This document shows positions 36,611-44,722 of a stretch of DNA of 64,000 nt, piece after piece; within the stretch, counting starts at the first letter, position 1, and every line of letters starts with the position of its first letter. Below the pieces are notes generated by a model. That model did not search any database and was not told where the DNA came from. It saw only the letters and a program-made list of their open reading frames with translations. The stretch lies in the NCBI RefSeq assembly GCF_003337305.1, contig NZ_QPJO01000001.1:372001-436000 (forward strand), read 5' to 3'. Made by a program: the position numbers and the translations under genes. The stretch is from Winogradskyella arenosi. GTDB lineage: Bacteria; Bacteroidota; Bacteroidia; Flavobacteriales; Flavobacteriaceae.

Positions 36611-38083
36611 CTAATTTTTTTGTTGGTAAGCGGCTAGTGTTTTATATTTTTCTGCTTTGTAAATTCGCTCTACAATGCCAAATACTTTATTCTTAAATAA
36701 CAGTCCAATAAGACCTGATACCGCCACTAAGATAAAGCCTAAGACCTCACCACTAGCAAAATGACCAATGGCATAAATGGCTACGGGTAATATTATTTTA
36801 GGGATGGTTAAAAGGAGTGTTTTTACATTAAATGCTTTTTTGTCTCCGAAGGCTTTTTTATTGGATGATAAATCTATAGGCGTTTTAATATAAGCACCAC
36901 CCCACAGAACAATATGAGAATTCACACCAATATTATAAATAGCCCCAACCACAACAGCAGCATAAGCCTGCCAGCCCAAATAGAGATAAAATGATGCTAT
37001 TATGGTGGTAATAATCGTAGCAATAACCATTAAATACCATTTAGATTCTAAATACTGTTTGTACCTGATGTTTTGGCTCATCATTAGTGGATAATACGCA
37101 CTGTCCCAACTAGGCACAAACTGTCCGAAACTAAATAGAAAACCACCAGACACAAAAATACCTGCAAATACGCGCCAAAATGGACCATCATAAGCTTTTA
37201 CAGCACCACTAAAAAACAATAAGCCATAAAAGATAAACAGCACACTCATTAAAACCGTGGTTTTAGAACGCTTGTTTCTTTTTATAAGTTTTATATCATT
37301 CTTTAGAAACGTAGACACACTACCAAAGCGGTCTAAATAGGCCATATTATCGGTTTCTCCTACAGCTACTTTTTGAGCTAAACCAGCATCTAAGTAAAAG
37401 TTTTTTCGGAAGTAGTTAAAGGCCATTTTATAAAGCAGTACCATTAATCCTACAGCCAGAATTGCAAGGTAAGGTCTATCATAAAAAGCCTGAAAAATTG
37501 GGCCTGTAAACGCGGTGATATCAAAGATATTGTAGTACGTCAGTGCAGCAAAGCCTACAATCACAGCGACTAAGGCATAAAACACCACATCTTTATTATT
37601 TACAAAAATATTAATGAAGTTATTGCAATACACCAATGCCAACATAGCCACGACCCATCCTGAAACGTTAAGGGCATCATGCCCATTTAAGAGCATTACA
37701 ATTGAAAAAGGTATAAAAAAGAAAGCGTGGACAATATTAAAAAACGAAATGATGGTTTTATTAATTCCGAAGCCTACAATTTTGTCTTTCTTCAGCGGTA
37801 AATACAAAAAGGACTTAATGTTTAAAATTGGCATTTTCTGAAGAAAATAACGCAGTGATAAGTCGGCTAGAAAATAAAATATGAGGATTTGATTTACAAA
37901 TACTAAAGGCTCCTTTTTAAGGTACTCATCAATGATGTAATAAGCCCCTACCCCAATAAGCAACATATAGAGTAAGATTGCTAAAGCACCGAACGCCATT
38001 AAAATTTTTAATATAAGATTGACTTTAAAAGAGGCTGAGCGCGTAAATGCTTTCCACTCTAAGCTTATAAAATGTTTTATCAT
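36611..38083 (-). CDS. ABC transporter membrane protein (DUF5687 type)
   Basis: A 490-aa protein with about 10-12 membrane helices, starting MIKHFISLEWKAFTRSASFK, the usual start of this family; ATG at 38083 is preferred over the upstream ATG at 38110, which adds nine residues that look like leader. It partners the ATPase encoded 5 bp downstream. Likely an exporter of unknown substrate, possibly a peptide, lipid or drug. It is 51 bp after the third paralogous membrane gene of the PadR array. Confidence 0.82.
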   Translation of the reverse strand: MIKHFISLEWKAFTRSASFKVNLILKILMAFGALAILLYMLLIGVGAYYIIDEYLKKEPLVFVNQILIFYFLADLSLRYFLQKMPILNIKSFLYLPLKKDKIVGFGINKTIISFFNIVHAFFFIPFSIVMLLNGHDALNVSGWVVAMLALVYCNNFINIFVNNKDVVFYALVAVIVGFAALTYYNIFDITAFTGPIFQAFYDRPYLAILAVGLMVLLYKMAFNYFRKNFYLDAGLAQKVAVGETDNMAYLDRFGSVSTFLKNDIKLIKRNKRSKTTVLMSVLFIFYGLLFFSGAVKAYDGPFWRVFAGIFVSGGFLFSFGQFVPSWDSAYYPLMMSQNIRYKQYLESKWYLMVIATIITTIIASFYLYLGWQAYAAVVVGAIYNIGVNSHIVLWGGAYIKTPIDLSSNKKAFGDKKAFNVKTLLLTIPKIILPVAIYAIGHFASGEVLGFILVAVSGLIGLLFKNKVFGIVERIYKAEKYKTLAAYQQKN

Positions 38084-38134
38084 AAGGCAATGAAGGGTTG
38101 GTTTATGCAATAAGTATGAAAAAACAACAAAATG

Positions 38135-38824
38135 TTACAGACTAAATTCTGGATAAGTCTCATTAAGTAGTTTTTCAGCTTTACTTGGTATAACTTCTAA
38201 ACTGATATAGTTAATTAGCGTTAGAGCCGTAAAACCTAAAGAAAAGAGGAATAAAAAATACGCATTGTCGCCAAAGTGTTCTGGGATTTTATAAACGTTG
38301 TACAACTGTGACATAAAGACAAACATTGTACTTCCTGCTTGTCTAAAAATCATTTCTTCTAACATCCATTTTTTATTAGACACTTCTTTTCGTCGTCTAA
38401 ACTGTCTATTGAGTTGTATACTTTTAAAGGCACACCAGATTGAAATAATTCCGAAGAAAATTAAAGCTATAGTCGCAATATCTCCTAGAGAAAACGAGAC
38501 GTAGAACACTAAATACAACGCAATGGTGGCTAAAACCTGAGGCAGCTGTAACCATGTTTTAAGCTCTGCCCACAAATAACCTCTGTAGCGTTTATTCATG
38601 GCTTTACCTTTTTGCTCAATGGCATCCATAAAACCAAAAATGCCGAATTTTTTAAAGGCTCTGTTTTTAGCGTCTTCAAAAGAAAGCTCTGGCCTTACCT
38701 GCCATTGGGCTTCTATATCATTGGCCAAGTGATCAACGAGTTCCGTTTGTAAGTCGTAATGCTCCACATAATGTTGTCTTGTAAACACGTAGAGGTCTTG
38801 TATTTGGGATTCGGTTAGTTTCAT
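38135..38824 (-). CDS. Membrane protein with HAAS-like N-terminus, third of a paralogous array
   Basis: A 229-aa protein. The first 40 residues (MKLTESQIQDLYVFTRQHYV then YDLQTELVDHLANDIEAQW) form an amphipathic helical domain closely like that of the next two paralogues, followed by about four membrane helices (about 92-110, 114-134, 155-172, 188-207). It overlaps its upstream neighbour by 4 bp. PadR-linked membrane proteins of Firmicutes carry a comparable N-terminal helical domain (HAAS/DUF1700 type). No known catalytic motif was seen. Confidence 0.7.
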   Translation of the reverse strand: MKLTESQIQDLYVFTRQHYVEHYDLQTELVDHLANDIEAQWQVRPELSFEDAKNRAFKKFGIFGFMDAIEQKGKAMNKRYRGYLWAELKTWLQLPQVLATIALYLVFYVSFSLGDIATIALIFFGIISIWCAFKSIQLNRQFRRRKEVSNKKWMLEEMIFRQAGSTMFVFMSQLYNVYKIPEHFGDNAYFLFLFSLGFTALTLINYISLEVIPSKAEKLLNETYPEFSL

Positions 38825-39456
38825 ATATCTCTTACAAGTTGTATATATTTATCTATAATTTTTCTTCTATTGTTTTCAATTACAGTTACCGCTGAAAGAC
38901 TTAATAAAAGTGAAACACTAAAGTATAAGACTAATATTATCGGAGTTTCGAATAAATAATCTTTTAAAACACCAAACACATATAAAAACACAGAAGGTAG
39001 TGAAGTTATCGTAAACAATGATTGCATAGATTGTACTTTTTTTAATGCTTTAGAATACCGAATTTGATAATAGATTGGATAAAGCAGCAAAATTGCCAGT
39101 GTCGATAACCAAATGAAACTAAAAGTCTTTAAACTAAAAAGATTAAATATCACATATCCAATAATTACTAATGCGGTAAGTATTGCTATAAATTTTAATT
39201 GATAAAAAAACTTTGCGAACTGAACCCAAAGCAACTTTTGATAACTCCAATGAATCGTCTTCTTCTGTTTCTTATTGAACTCTAATATGAAGTTAACTTT
39301 ACTTAACAAAAAATCTTCAATAAGCACATAAGCAGAGCGTTCTTCAAACTCTGTTGCTAAATGATCTATCAACTCAACTCTAATATCGAGATGTTTTATC
39401 TTTTTATTTATAAGAAAATCATCTATAAATTTTATATCTTCTTTGGTTAGTTTCAT
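38821..39456 (-). CDS. Membrane protein with HAAS-like N-terminus, second of a paralogous array
   Basis: A 211-aa paralogue: N-terminal block MKLTKEDIKFIDDFLINKKI then LDIRVELIDHLATEFEER, then four membrane helices (about 84-104, 108-130, 145-165, 168-188). It is more A+T-rich than its neighbours. It overlaps the following gene by 4 bp (ATGA-type), so coupling is likely. Function unknown. Confidence 0.7.
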   Translation of the reverse strand: MKLTKEDIKFIDDFLINKKIKHLDIRVELIDHLATEFEERSAYVLIEDFLLSKVNFILEFNKKQKKTIHWSYQKLLWVQFAKFFYQLKFIAILTALVIIGYVIFNLFSLKTFSFIWLSTLAILLLYPIYYQIRYSKALKKVQSMQSLFTITSLPSVFLYVFGVLKDYLFETPIILVLYFSVSLLLSLSAVTVIENNRRKIIDKYIQLVRDI

Positions 39457-39459
39457 GGA

Positions 39460-40107
39460 TTAAGCTAAAGTTTTATACTGACGCTCATAATTCTTAAATA
39501 ATTTTATACTAATAATTACCAATATCAACACCAAAGTTAGCGCTAAACTCGCACCACCAATAGTCCAAAACAAATCACTAGTTTCACTTAACTCTTTTGT
39601 ATTGTTTAAAAAAATATTAGGTAATTGGTATAACGCTAAAAAAGGAAAGGCTAAACGCTCAACCACGGAGAATCTTTTATTGTCTTTTACACTTTGATAA
39701 ACCACATAAGTGAATATAAAGCCCGTAAAACCAACCAACGGAACAATTGACAAGCACAACCTAGAAGTTTCTAAACTAAAATTTTGGTGCAACATATAAA
39801 ACCCCACACAAGATATCACGTACAATAAAGGAGTTATTGGATTTTTAAGCTCCTTTAAAAAAGTCTTCCAAATTTTCTTATCGGCAGATTTTAAAAATTG
39901 TTTGTTATCCTTTAAAAGTTGTGCTTTATTTTCAACCATATAAGTTTTAAATACCTCATAAAAACTTCTTGTATCACCAGCTTCCATTCGGTTTTCTATA
40001 TCCGAAGCCACATGGTCTACCATTTCCATTCTAATATCTGCATAAACCACATCAGAGTTTTCTAAATATGTATCTATGAATTGTATGTCGGCTTTGCTAA
40101 GTTTCAT
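39460..40107 (-). CDS. Membrane protein with HAAS-like N-terminus, first of a paralogous array
   Basis: A 215-aa paralogue: MKLSKADIQFIDTYLENSDV then YADIRMEMVDHVASDIENRM at the N-terminus and four membrane helices (about 85-105, 112-135, 150-170, 175-203). It follows the PadR gene by 20 bp and precedes the second paralogue by 3 bp, so the three form one operon with the regulator. The shared N-terminal segment is the most conserved part, which suggests that it is a contact surface. Function unknown. Confidence 0.7.
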   Translation of the reverse strand: MKLSKADIQFIDTYLENSDVVYADIRMEMVDHVASDIENRMEAGDTRSFYEVFKTYMVENKAQLLKDNKQFLKSADKKIWKTFLKELKNPITPLLYVISCVGFYMLHQNFSLETSRLCLSIVPLVGFTGFIFTYVVYQSVKDNKRFSVVERLAFPFLALYQLPNIFLNNTKELSETSDLFWTIGGASLALTLVLILVIISIKLFKNYERQYKTLA

Positions 40108-40127
40108 ATGTGAAAGTTGGTAGACCT

Positions 40128-40460
40128 TTATGCCAATTTAGGGTTTACTAAAGCTTGCATTGTTTTAATATACTCGGCAAGTTCTTCTAATTTATTCACA
40201 GTTTCTTTTGTCCCGGTTTCGGTGAGTTTGTAATATTTACGCAGCCGATTATCCACCTTGGCCACTTCAACATCCAATAAACCTTCAGCTTCTAACTTAT
40301 GCAAAGCTGGGTATAAGGCGCCTTCTGTTATCTTTAACTCGCCTTTAGTTAATTCCTTTACTTTTTGGGTAATTTCATAGCCATACATCTTATCGTGCTC
40401 ATTTAAAAGCTTTAAGATAATGGTCGTTAAACTCCCTTTATATAATTTTGAATTGCTCAT
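40128..40460 (-). CDS. PadR-family transcriptional repressor
   Basis: A 110-aa winged-helix regulator with the family motifs MYGYEITQKVKEL (about 25-37) and ITEGALYPALHKLEAEGLLDVE (about 44-65), and a short C-terminal helix for dimerisation. It is the first gene of an operon with three paralogous membrane proteins and an ABC exporter, and an overlapping palindrome lies immediately upstream, so it very probably represses its own operon. PadR members respond to phenolic acids, drugs or antibiotics; the ligand here is unknown. Confidence 0.92.
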   Translation of the reverse strand: MSNSKLYKGSLTTIILKLLNEHDKMYGYEITQKVKELTKGELKITEGALYPALHKLEAEGLLDVEVAKVDNRLRKYYKLTETGTKETVNKLEELAEYIKTMQALVNPKLA

Positions 40461-40467
40461 GGTCTTA

Positions 40468-40496
40468 CAAATATATACATAATTTTCTTATGTATA
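40468..40496 (-). promoter_or_regulatory. PadR operator palindrome overlapping the -7 element
   Basis: TATACATAA (40474-40482), 5 bp, TTATGTATA (40488-40496) is a perfect inverted repeat containing the ACAT/ATGT half-sites known from PadR-type operators. On the minus strand TATATTTG (40475-40468) fits TAnnTTTG. The palindrome touches the -7 element and fills the spacer, so a bound repressor would block the promoter. Transcription would begin very near the padR ATG at 40460, giving an almost leaderless message. Confidence 0.6.
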
Positions 40497-40540
40497 AGAA
40501 ACTTAGGCATGTCTTTTACCCATACAAGCTGTTTTATAAC

Positions 40541-40572
40541 TTGCGGGTCTATGTCTAGAATGTTTATCTTTG
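40541..40572 (+). promoter_or_regulatory. Bacteroidota-type promoter of the reductase gene
   Basis: TTG (40541-40543), 21-nt spacer, TATCTTTG (40565-40572), matching TTG-N17-23-TAnnTTTG. The ATG follows at 40589, so the leader is about 10 nt. Confidence 0.6.
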
Positions 40573-40588
40573 CTCAAAATAATTTTTG

Positions 40589-41647
40589 ATGTCACAATTT
40601 CATTCACTCACTATACAGTCCATTGATAAGGTTACAGACCAATCCGTTGCCATAACATTTGATGTTCCTGAAAATTTAAAGGAGACGTTTAGCTTTACAG
40701 CCGGACAATATATTACTCTTAAAACCACAATAAACGGAGAAGACATTCGTAGAGATTACTCTATTTGCGCTTCACCAAAAAGTGGAAATTTAACCGTAGC
40801 TGTAAAAGCTGTAGACGGCGGAACATTTTCGGTATATGCTAATAACAGCCTAAAAGCAGGTGATGTTTTAGACGTTGCTGCACCTAATGGTCGTTTTACT
40901 TTTGAAGCGAATCCGGCTAAAACCAGAACCATTGCGGCTTTTGCTGCAGGAAGTGGTATTACCCCTATTCTAAGCATCGCTAAAACTCTTTTAGAAGAGG
41001 AACCTTTTAGTAATTTCATCTTGGTTTACGGAAATAAGTCGTCTAAAAATACCATGTTTTTTAAAGACCTAGTGGAATTACAAGCCCAGTATGGTAATCG
41101 TTTTCATGTTCATTTTATCTATAGCCAAGCACGTGAAGAAGGCGCTTTATTAGGTCGAATTGAAAAAAGTACGGTTAACCTTATTGTAAAGAATAAATAC
41201 AAAGGGGTAACTATTGAAAAGTTTTACCTCTGCGGACCTGAACAGATGATTCACACCGTAAAAGAGGTCTTAGTAGAAAACGGCGTTAAGGAAAAGGCCA
41301 TTGCTTTTGAATTGTTTACGGCACCCGTTGAAGCTGAAACTACAGCAGCCACAGATTTACCTTCAGGAGATACTAAAATTACCGTTTTAGTTGATGAAGA
41401 AGAATTTGAATTTAGCATGCCGAAAGACCAGTCGATCTTAGAAGCAGCCTTAAAACAAGATATTGACGCGCCTTATTCTTGCCAAGGCGGAATTTGCAGC
41501 AGTTGTATTGCACGTGTAACGGAAGGTGAAGCTAAAATGCGACAAAATAATATCTTAACGGATGGCGAAGTTGAAGAAGGCCTAATATTAACGTGCCAAG
41601 CCCACCCAACCTCAGCGCAGATTGTTGTAGATTATGATGATGTTTAA
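40589..41647 (+). CDS. Ferredoxin--NADP reductase-like flavoprotein with C-terminal [2Fe-2S] domain
   Basis: Electron-transfer reductase of the PaaE/CYP-reductase type, passing electrons from NAD(P)H via FAD to an iron-sulfur cluster. The 352-aa protein (ATG at 40589; the frame also opens with TTG at 40586) has the FAD motif RRDYSIC (54-60), nucleotide-binding AAGSGITP (119-126) and CGPEQM (215-220), and plant-type ferredoxin cysteines C298, C303, C306 and C336. No paaABCD genes are adjacent, so the oxygenase or acceptor is elsewhere. It stands alone between a promoter and a terminator, next to the repeat tract. Confidence 0.88.
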   Translation: MSQFHSLTIQSIDKVTDQSVAITFDVPENLKETFSFTAGQYITLKTTINGEDIRRDYSICASPKSGNLTVAVKAVDGGTFSVYANNSLKAGDVLDVAAPNGRFTFEANPAKTRTIAAFAAGSGITPILSIAKTLLEEEPFSNFILVYGNKSSKNTMFFKDLVELQAQYGNRFHVHFIYSQAREEGALLGRIEKSTVNLIVKNKYKGVTIEKFYLCGPEQMIHTVKEVLVENGVKEKAIAFELFTAPVEAETTAATDLPSGDTKITVLVDEEEFEFSMPKDQSILEAALKQDIDAPYSCQGGICSSCIARVTEGEAKMRQNNILTDGEVEEGLILTCQAHPTSAQIVVDYDDV

Positions 41648-41692
41648 ATAAGTGATTAGCATTTAGATTTCGCAACTTTTATAAGACTTAAG

Positions 41693-41728
41693 ACCTGTTA
41701 GAATTTAATTTCTGACAGGTTTTTTTTA
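41693..41728 (+). terminator. Terminator of the reductase gene
   Basis: ACCTGTTAGAA / TTCTGACAGGT stem with one wobble, 6-nt loop, followed by eight T residues. Confidence 0.88.
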
Positions 41729-41736
41729 TTGTAGAA

Positions 41737-42883
41737 GTTCTCGATACAAAATTCTGAAAAACGAATTTCACTCGAACTGACGTACAGTAGTTAAACCCAA
41801 TACCGTCACTTCGAGTGATTTTTGAGGCACGATAAAATCGTATCAAGAAGTATTTTAAACTGAATTAAAAAAGAGTAACGTTGAGTCTTAAAGTTAACCA
41901 CATGAATGGTTCTCGATACAAAATTCTAAAAAATGAATTTCACTCGAACTGACGTACAGTAGTTAAACCCAATACCGTCACTTCGAGTGGTTTTTGAGGC
42001 ACGAGAAAATCGTATCGAGAAGTATTTTAAACTGAATTAGAAAAGAATAACGTTGACTATTAAGGTGAACCAACTGAAAGGTTCTCGATACAAAATTCTG
42101 AAAAACGAATTTCACTCGAACTGACATACAGTAGTTAAACCCAATACCGTCACTTCGAGTGGTTTTTCAGGCACGAGAAAATCGTATCGAGAAGTATTTT
42201 AAACTGAATTAAAAAAGAGTAACGTTGACTCTTAAAGTTAACCACATGAATGGTTCTCGATACAAAATTCTGAAAAAAGAATTTCACTCGAACTGACGTA
42301 CAGTAGTTAAACCCAATACCGTCACTTCGAGTGGTTTTTGAGGCACGAGAAAATCGTATCGAGAAGTATTTTAAACTGAATTAGAAAAGAATAACGTTGA
42401 CTATTAAGGTGAACCAACTGAAAGGTTCTCGATACAAAATTCTGAAAAACGAATTTCACTCGAACTGACATACAGTAGTTAAACCCAATACCGTCACTTC
42501 GAGTGGTTTTTCAGGCACGAGAAAATCGTATCGAGAAGTATTTTAAACTGAATTAAAAAAGAGTAACGTTGACTCTTAAAGTTAACCACATGAATGGTTC
42601 TCGATACAAAATTCTGAAAAACGAATTTCACTCGAACTGACGTACAGTAGTTAAACCCAATACCGTCACTTCGAGTGATTTTTGAGGCACGATAAAATCG
42701 TATCAAGAAGTATTTTAAACTGAATTAAAAAAGAGTAACGTTGACTCTTAAAGTTAACCACATGAATGGTTCTCGATACAAAATTCTAAAAAATGAATTT
42801 CACTCGAACTGACGTGCGCTAATTAAACCCAATACCGTCACTTCGAGTGGTTTTTGAGGCACGAGAAAATTGTATCGAGAAGT
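41737..42883. repeat. Seven-copy tandem repeat, 172-bp period, with nested palindromes
   Basis: Units begin at 41737, 41909, 42081, 42253, 42425, 42597 and 42769, each exactly 172 bp apart; the seventh stops after its palindromic part. Each unit has an outer inverted repeat TTCTCGATAC / GTATCGAGAA about 115 bp across, an inner stem CACTCGAACTGACG / CGTCACTTCGAGTG with one mismatch and a 21-nt loop (41769-41782 with 41804-41817 in unit 1), and a 55-bp A+T-rich linker. Linkers alternate between two forms in the order A B A B A A. The tract fills the gap between the reductase terminator and the stop codon of the convergent glycosyltransferase gene. No protein-coding frame is credible here. Confidence 0.95.
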
Positions 42884-42890
42884 TTACAAC

Positions 42891-43907
42891 CTAAACCACT
42901 TCTTTAATTTTGGAAACAACAGTCGCCTCGAGCACACTACCCGCAGCGTTCTCGTACCCTTCAGGATATTTATTTCCGTAAATTGAAGTTGGAATTAAAG
43001 GAAACCGTGTTCTGTCAGCTAGTAAGGCCATATCTTCAGCCTGATTAAAAGGTGCAAAGCCTGCAAAAGGATGCGTTACGCCCCAAATAGTAATAACTTT
43101 TACCCCTAACATCGCTGCCATATGAGCGTTACCAGAATCCATAGCTAGCATAACGTCTAAATGCGAAATAAGGCTTAGTTCTTCCTCTAAATTTAGTTGT
43201 CCTGCCACAGATTTCACATGCCTATTATCCTGCTCTATTTGATTTAAAATTTTAACCTCTTTGGCGCCACCTCCAAATAAAACGACGTTATAATACTCAG
43301 AAACCTCAGCTATAACGGATTTCATTTTCTCAAGAGGATACATTTTACTACTATGAGCCGCAAAAGGTGCAATTCCAACAGTTTTACGATTTTTATTAGA
43401 AATATATTGCCCTAAATAAGGTGCCAATGCTTCCGGTTTAGAAAAGGTTGGTGCTGTTAAATCAACGGGATAACCTAAAGTCATAAACACCTCGGCATAA
43501 CGTTGGTGTGTTGTTTTTAAGGGCTTAAAATCGGCTCCTGAAACCAAGGCTTTTTTCTCTGCCCTCCCTTTATCTAACTGCACGACTTTTTTTCCGAAGA
43601 AAAAGATTTTTAAGATCTTACTCCTAAGTACATTATGCAAATCAGCCACGGCATCAAAATGTAAAGCTTTCAGTTCCTTGGCCAATTTATAAAGCCCAAT
43701 CACCCCCTTATGTTTTCCTTTAAAGTCGGCAGCATAGACGGTAACGTTATTTAAATCCTTAAAAAAAGGTTTAAAAAAGGCTCTTGTTACCACTGTAATT
43801 TTCAAATCAGGGTATTGTGAAGTCAGTGCTCTTAGTACGGGGATAGTCATTGCCACGTCTCCCATAGCCGAGAATCTAAGCACTAGTATATGATTAGGGT
43901 TTGCCAT
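42891..43907 (-). CDS. Glycosyltransferase family 9 (heptosyltransferase-like)
   Basis: Transfers a heptose or related sugar in lipopolysaccharide core synthesis. The 338-aa protein (ATG at 43907, MANPNHILVLRFSAMGDVAMTIPVLRAL, typical start) has the GT9 features PHIG-like TIPVLRAL, ADLHNVLRSKIL and the C-terminal DSGNAHMAAMLGVKVITIWGVTHP nucleotide-sugar binding block. An ATG at 43931 also lies in frame, but a terminator with its T run ends at 43933, so the shorter start is chosen. The stop codon is 8 bp from the end of the repeat tract. Confidence 0.88.
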   Translation of the reverse strand: MANPNHILVLRFSAMGDVAMTIPVLRALTSQYPDLKITVVTRAFFKPFFKDLNNVTVYAADFKGKHKGVIGLYKLAKELKALHFDAVADLHNVLRSKILKIFFFGKKVVQLDKGRAEKKALVSGADFKPLKTTHQRYAEVFMTLGYPVDLTAPTFSKPEALAPYLGQYISNKNRKTVGIAPFAAHSSKMYPLEKMKSVIAEVSEYYNVVLFGGGAKEVKILNQIEQDNRHVKSVAGQLNLEEELSLISHLDVMLAMDSGNAHMAAMLGVKVITIWGVTHPFAGFAPFNQAEDMALLADRTRFPLIPTSIYGNKYPEGYENAAGSVLEATVVSKIKEVV

Positions 43908-43932
43908 AAAATTACTTATTACAAAAGGCATT

Positions 43933-43970
43933 AAAAAAACCGTTATCGTAGAAACACCACGACAACGGTT
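43933..43970 (-). terminator. Terminator after the DUF4254 gene
   Basis: On the minus strand AACCGTT-x-TCGT / ACGA-x-AACGGTT (arms 43938-43949 and 43959-43970) is followed by a T run to 43933. It sits just upstream of the GT9 gene and isolates it. Confidence 0.85.
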
Positions 43971-44041
43971 ATAAATTTATATCGAATTCGATATTTAAGA
44001 TTTAAGAATTGCTCTTATAGGTTTGTCAACCCTAAAAACAC

Positions 44042-44650
44042 TTATTTCTGTCCTCTTAACACCGGATTAAGTTCATCGTCGTTGTACATTTTCATTTGCT
44101 TATAAACTTTCATGTACTTATCGCCATTAGCAATATCAGTAAGTAAATCGTCTATAGCAGTGCTTAAATCTACACGTTGCTCTAATAAAACGTCAAGTTT
44201 TTTCTGACAAGCTGCTTTATGAGCCTCAGAAGCATCTTCTCTTACCGTTTCAATATGCATATGGTAAATTTTCAACGCTAAAATAGACAGTCTGTCTATG
44301 GCCCACGCCGGACTTTCAGAATTAATCTTAGCATCAGGTTTAACGCTAACATCTTTATATTTATCTAAAAAATAGCTATCAATAAACTCCACCGTATCCG
44401 TTCTATCTTGGTTAGAGGCATCAATCATTCGTTTCAGCTTTAAAGCCGCCACAGGATCGATGTTAGGATCTCTAATAATATCCTCGTAAGCCCACTGAAC
44501 AGTGTCTATCCAAGACTTTCTATATAATAAATGTGCTATTAAATCTTCGTTTTTATCGTACTTATTAGTAAAAGGCTGATCTACGGTATTTAATACTTTA
44601 TAGGTTTTTATAACGTCCTGAAAAATGGCGTTTGCTTTTTGTGAAAACAT
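44042..44650 (-). CDS. DUF4254-like protein
   Basis: A 202-aa cytosolic all-alpha protein without signal peptide or membrane helix. It is rich in conserved K/D/R blocks (NEDLIAHLLYRKSWIDTVQWAYEDIIRDPNIDP; WAIDRLSILALKIYHMHIE). This family is usually near GT9 genes for lipopolysaccharide core in Bacteroidota, as here. Function not established; it may be a glycosylation or envelope factor. Divergent from upp and closed by a strong terminator. Confidence 0.75.
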   Translation of the reverse strand: MFSQKANAIFQDVIKTYKVLNTVDQPFTNKYDKNEDLIAHLLYRKSWIDTVQWAYEDIIRDPNIDPVAALKLKRMIDASNQDRTDTVEFIDSYFLDKYKDVSVKPDAKINSESPAWAIDRLSILALKIYHMHIETVREDASEAHKAACQKKLDVLLEQRVDLSTAIDDLLTDIANGDKYMKVYKQMKMYNDDELNPVLRGQK

Positions 44651-44665
44651 AATGAAATTAATTTA

Positions 44666-44699
44666 TTGTTTACAAATATAGTTGGAATTATTAACTTTA
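44666..44699 (+). promoter_or_regulatory. Candidate promoter of upp
   Basis: TTG (44666-44668), 23-nt spacer, TAACTTTA (44692-44699), seven of eight matching TAnnTTTG. The ATG is 23 bp further. Confidence 0.35.
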
Positions 44700-44722
44700 A
44701 CGACTGAACTAATTCTCAAAAC

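Noticed and set aside
40589..41647. Phenylacetate degradation (paaE) assignment
   Set aside because: No paaABCD genes nearby, and the two PaaK-like proteins in the window lie in a polysaccharide locus, so pathway membership is not supported.
42494..42706. Open frame on the minus strand inside the 172-bp repeats
   Set aside because: It crosses the repeat boundary, has no similarity to a protein family and arises from the palindromic repeat sequence.
41737..42883. CRISPR array
   Set aside because: Repeats are 172 bp with no unique spacers of constant size and no cas genes; linkers are themselves repeated.
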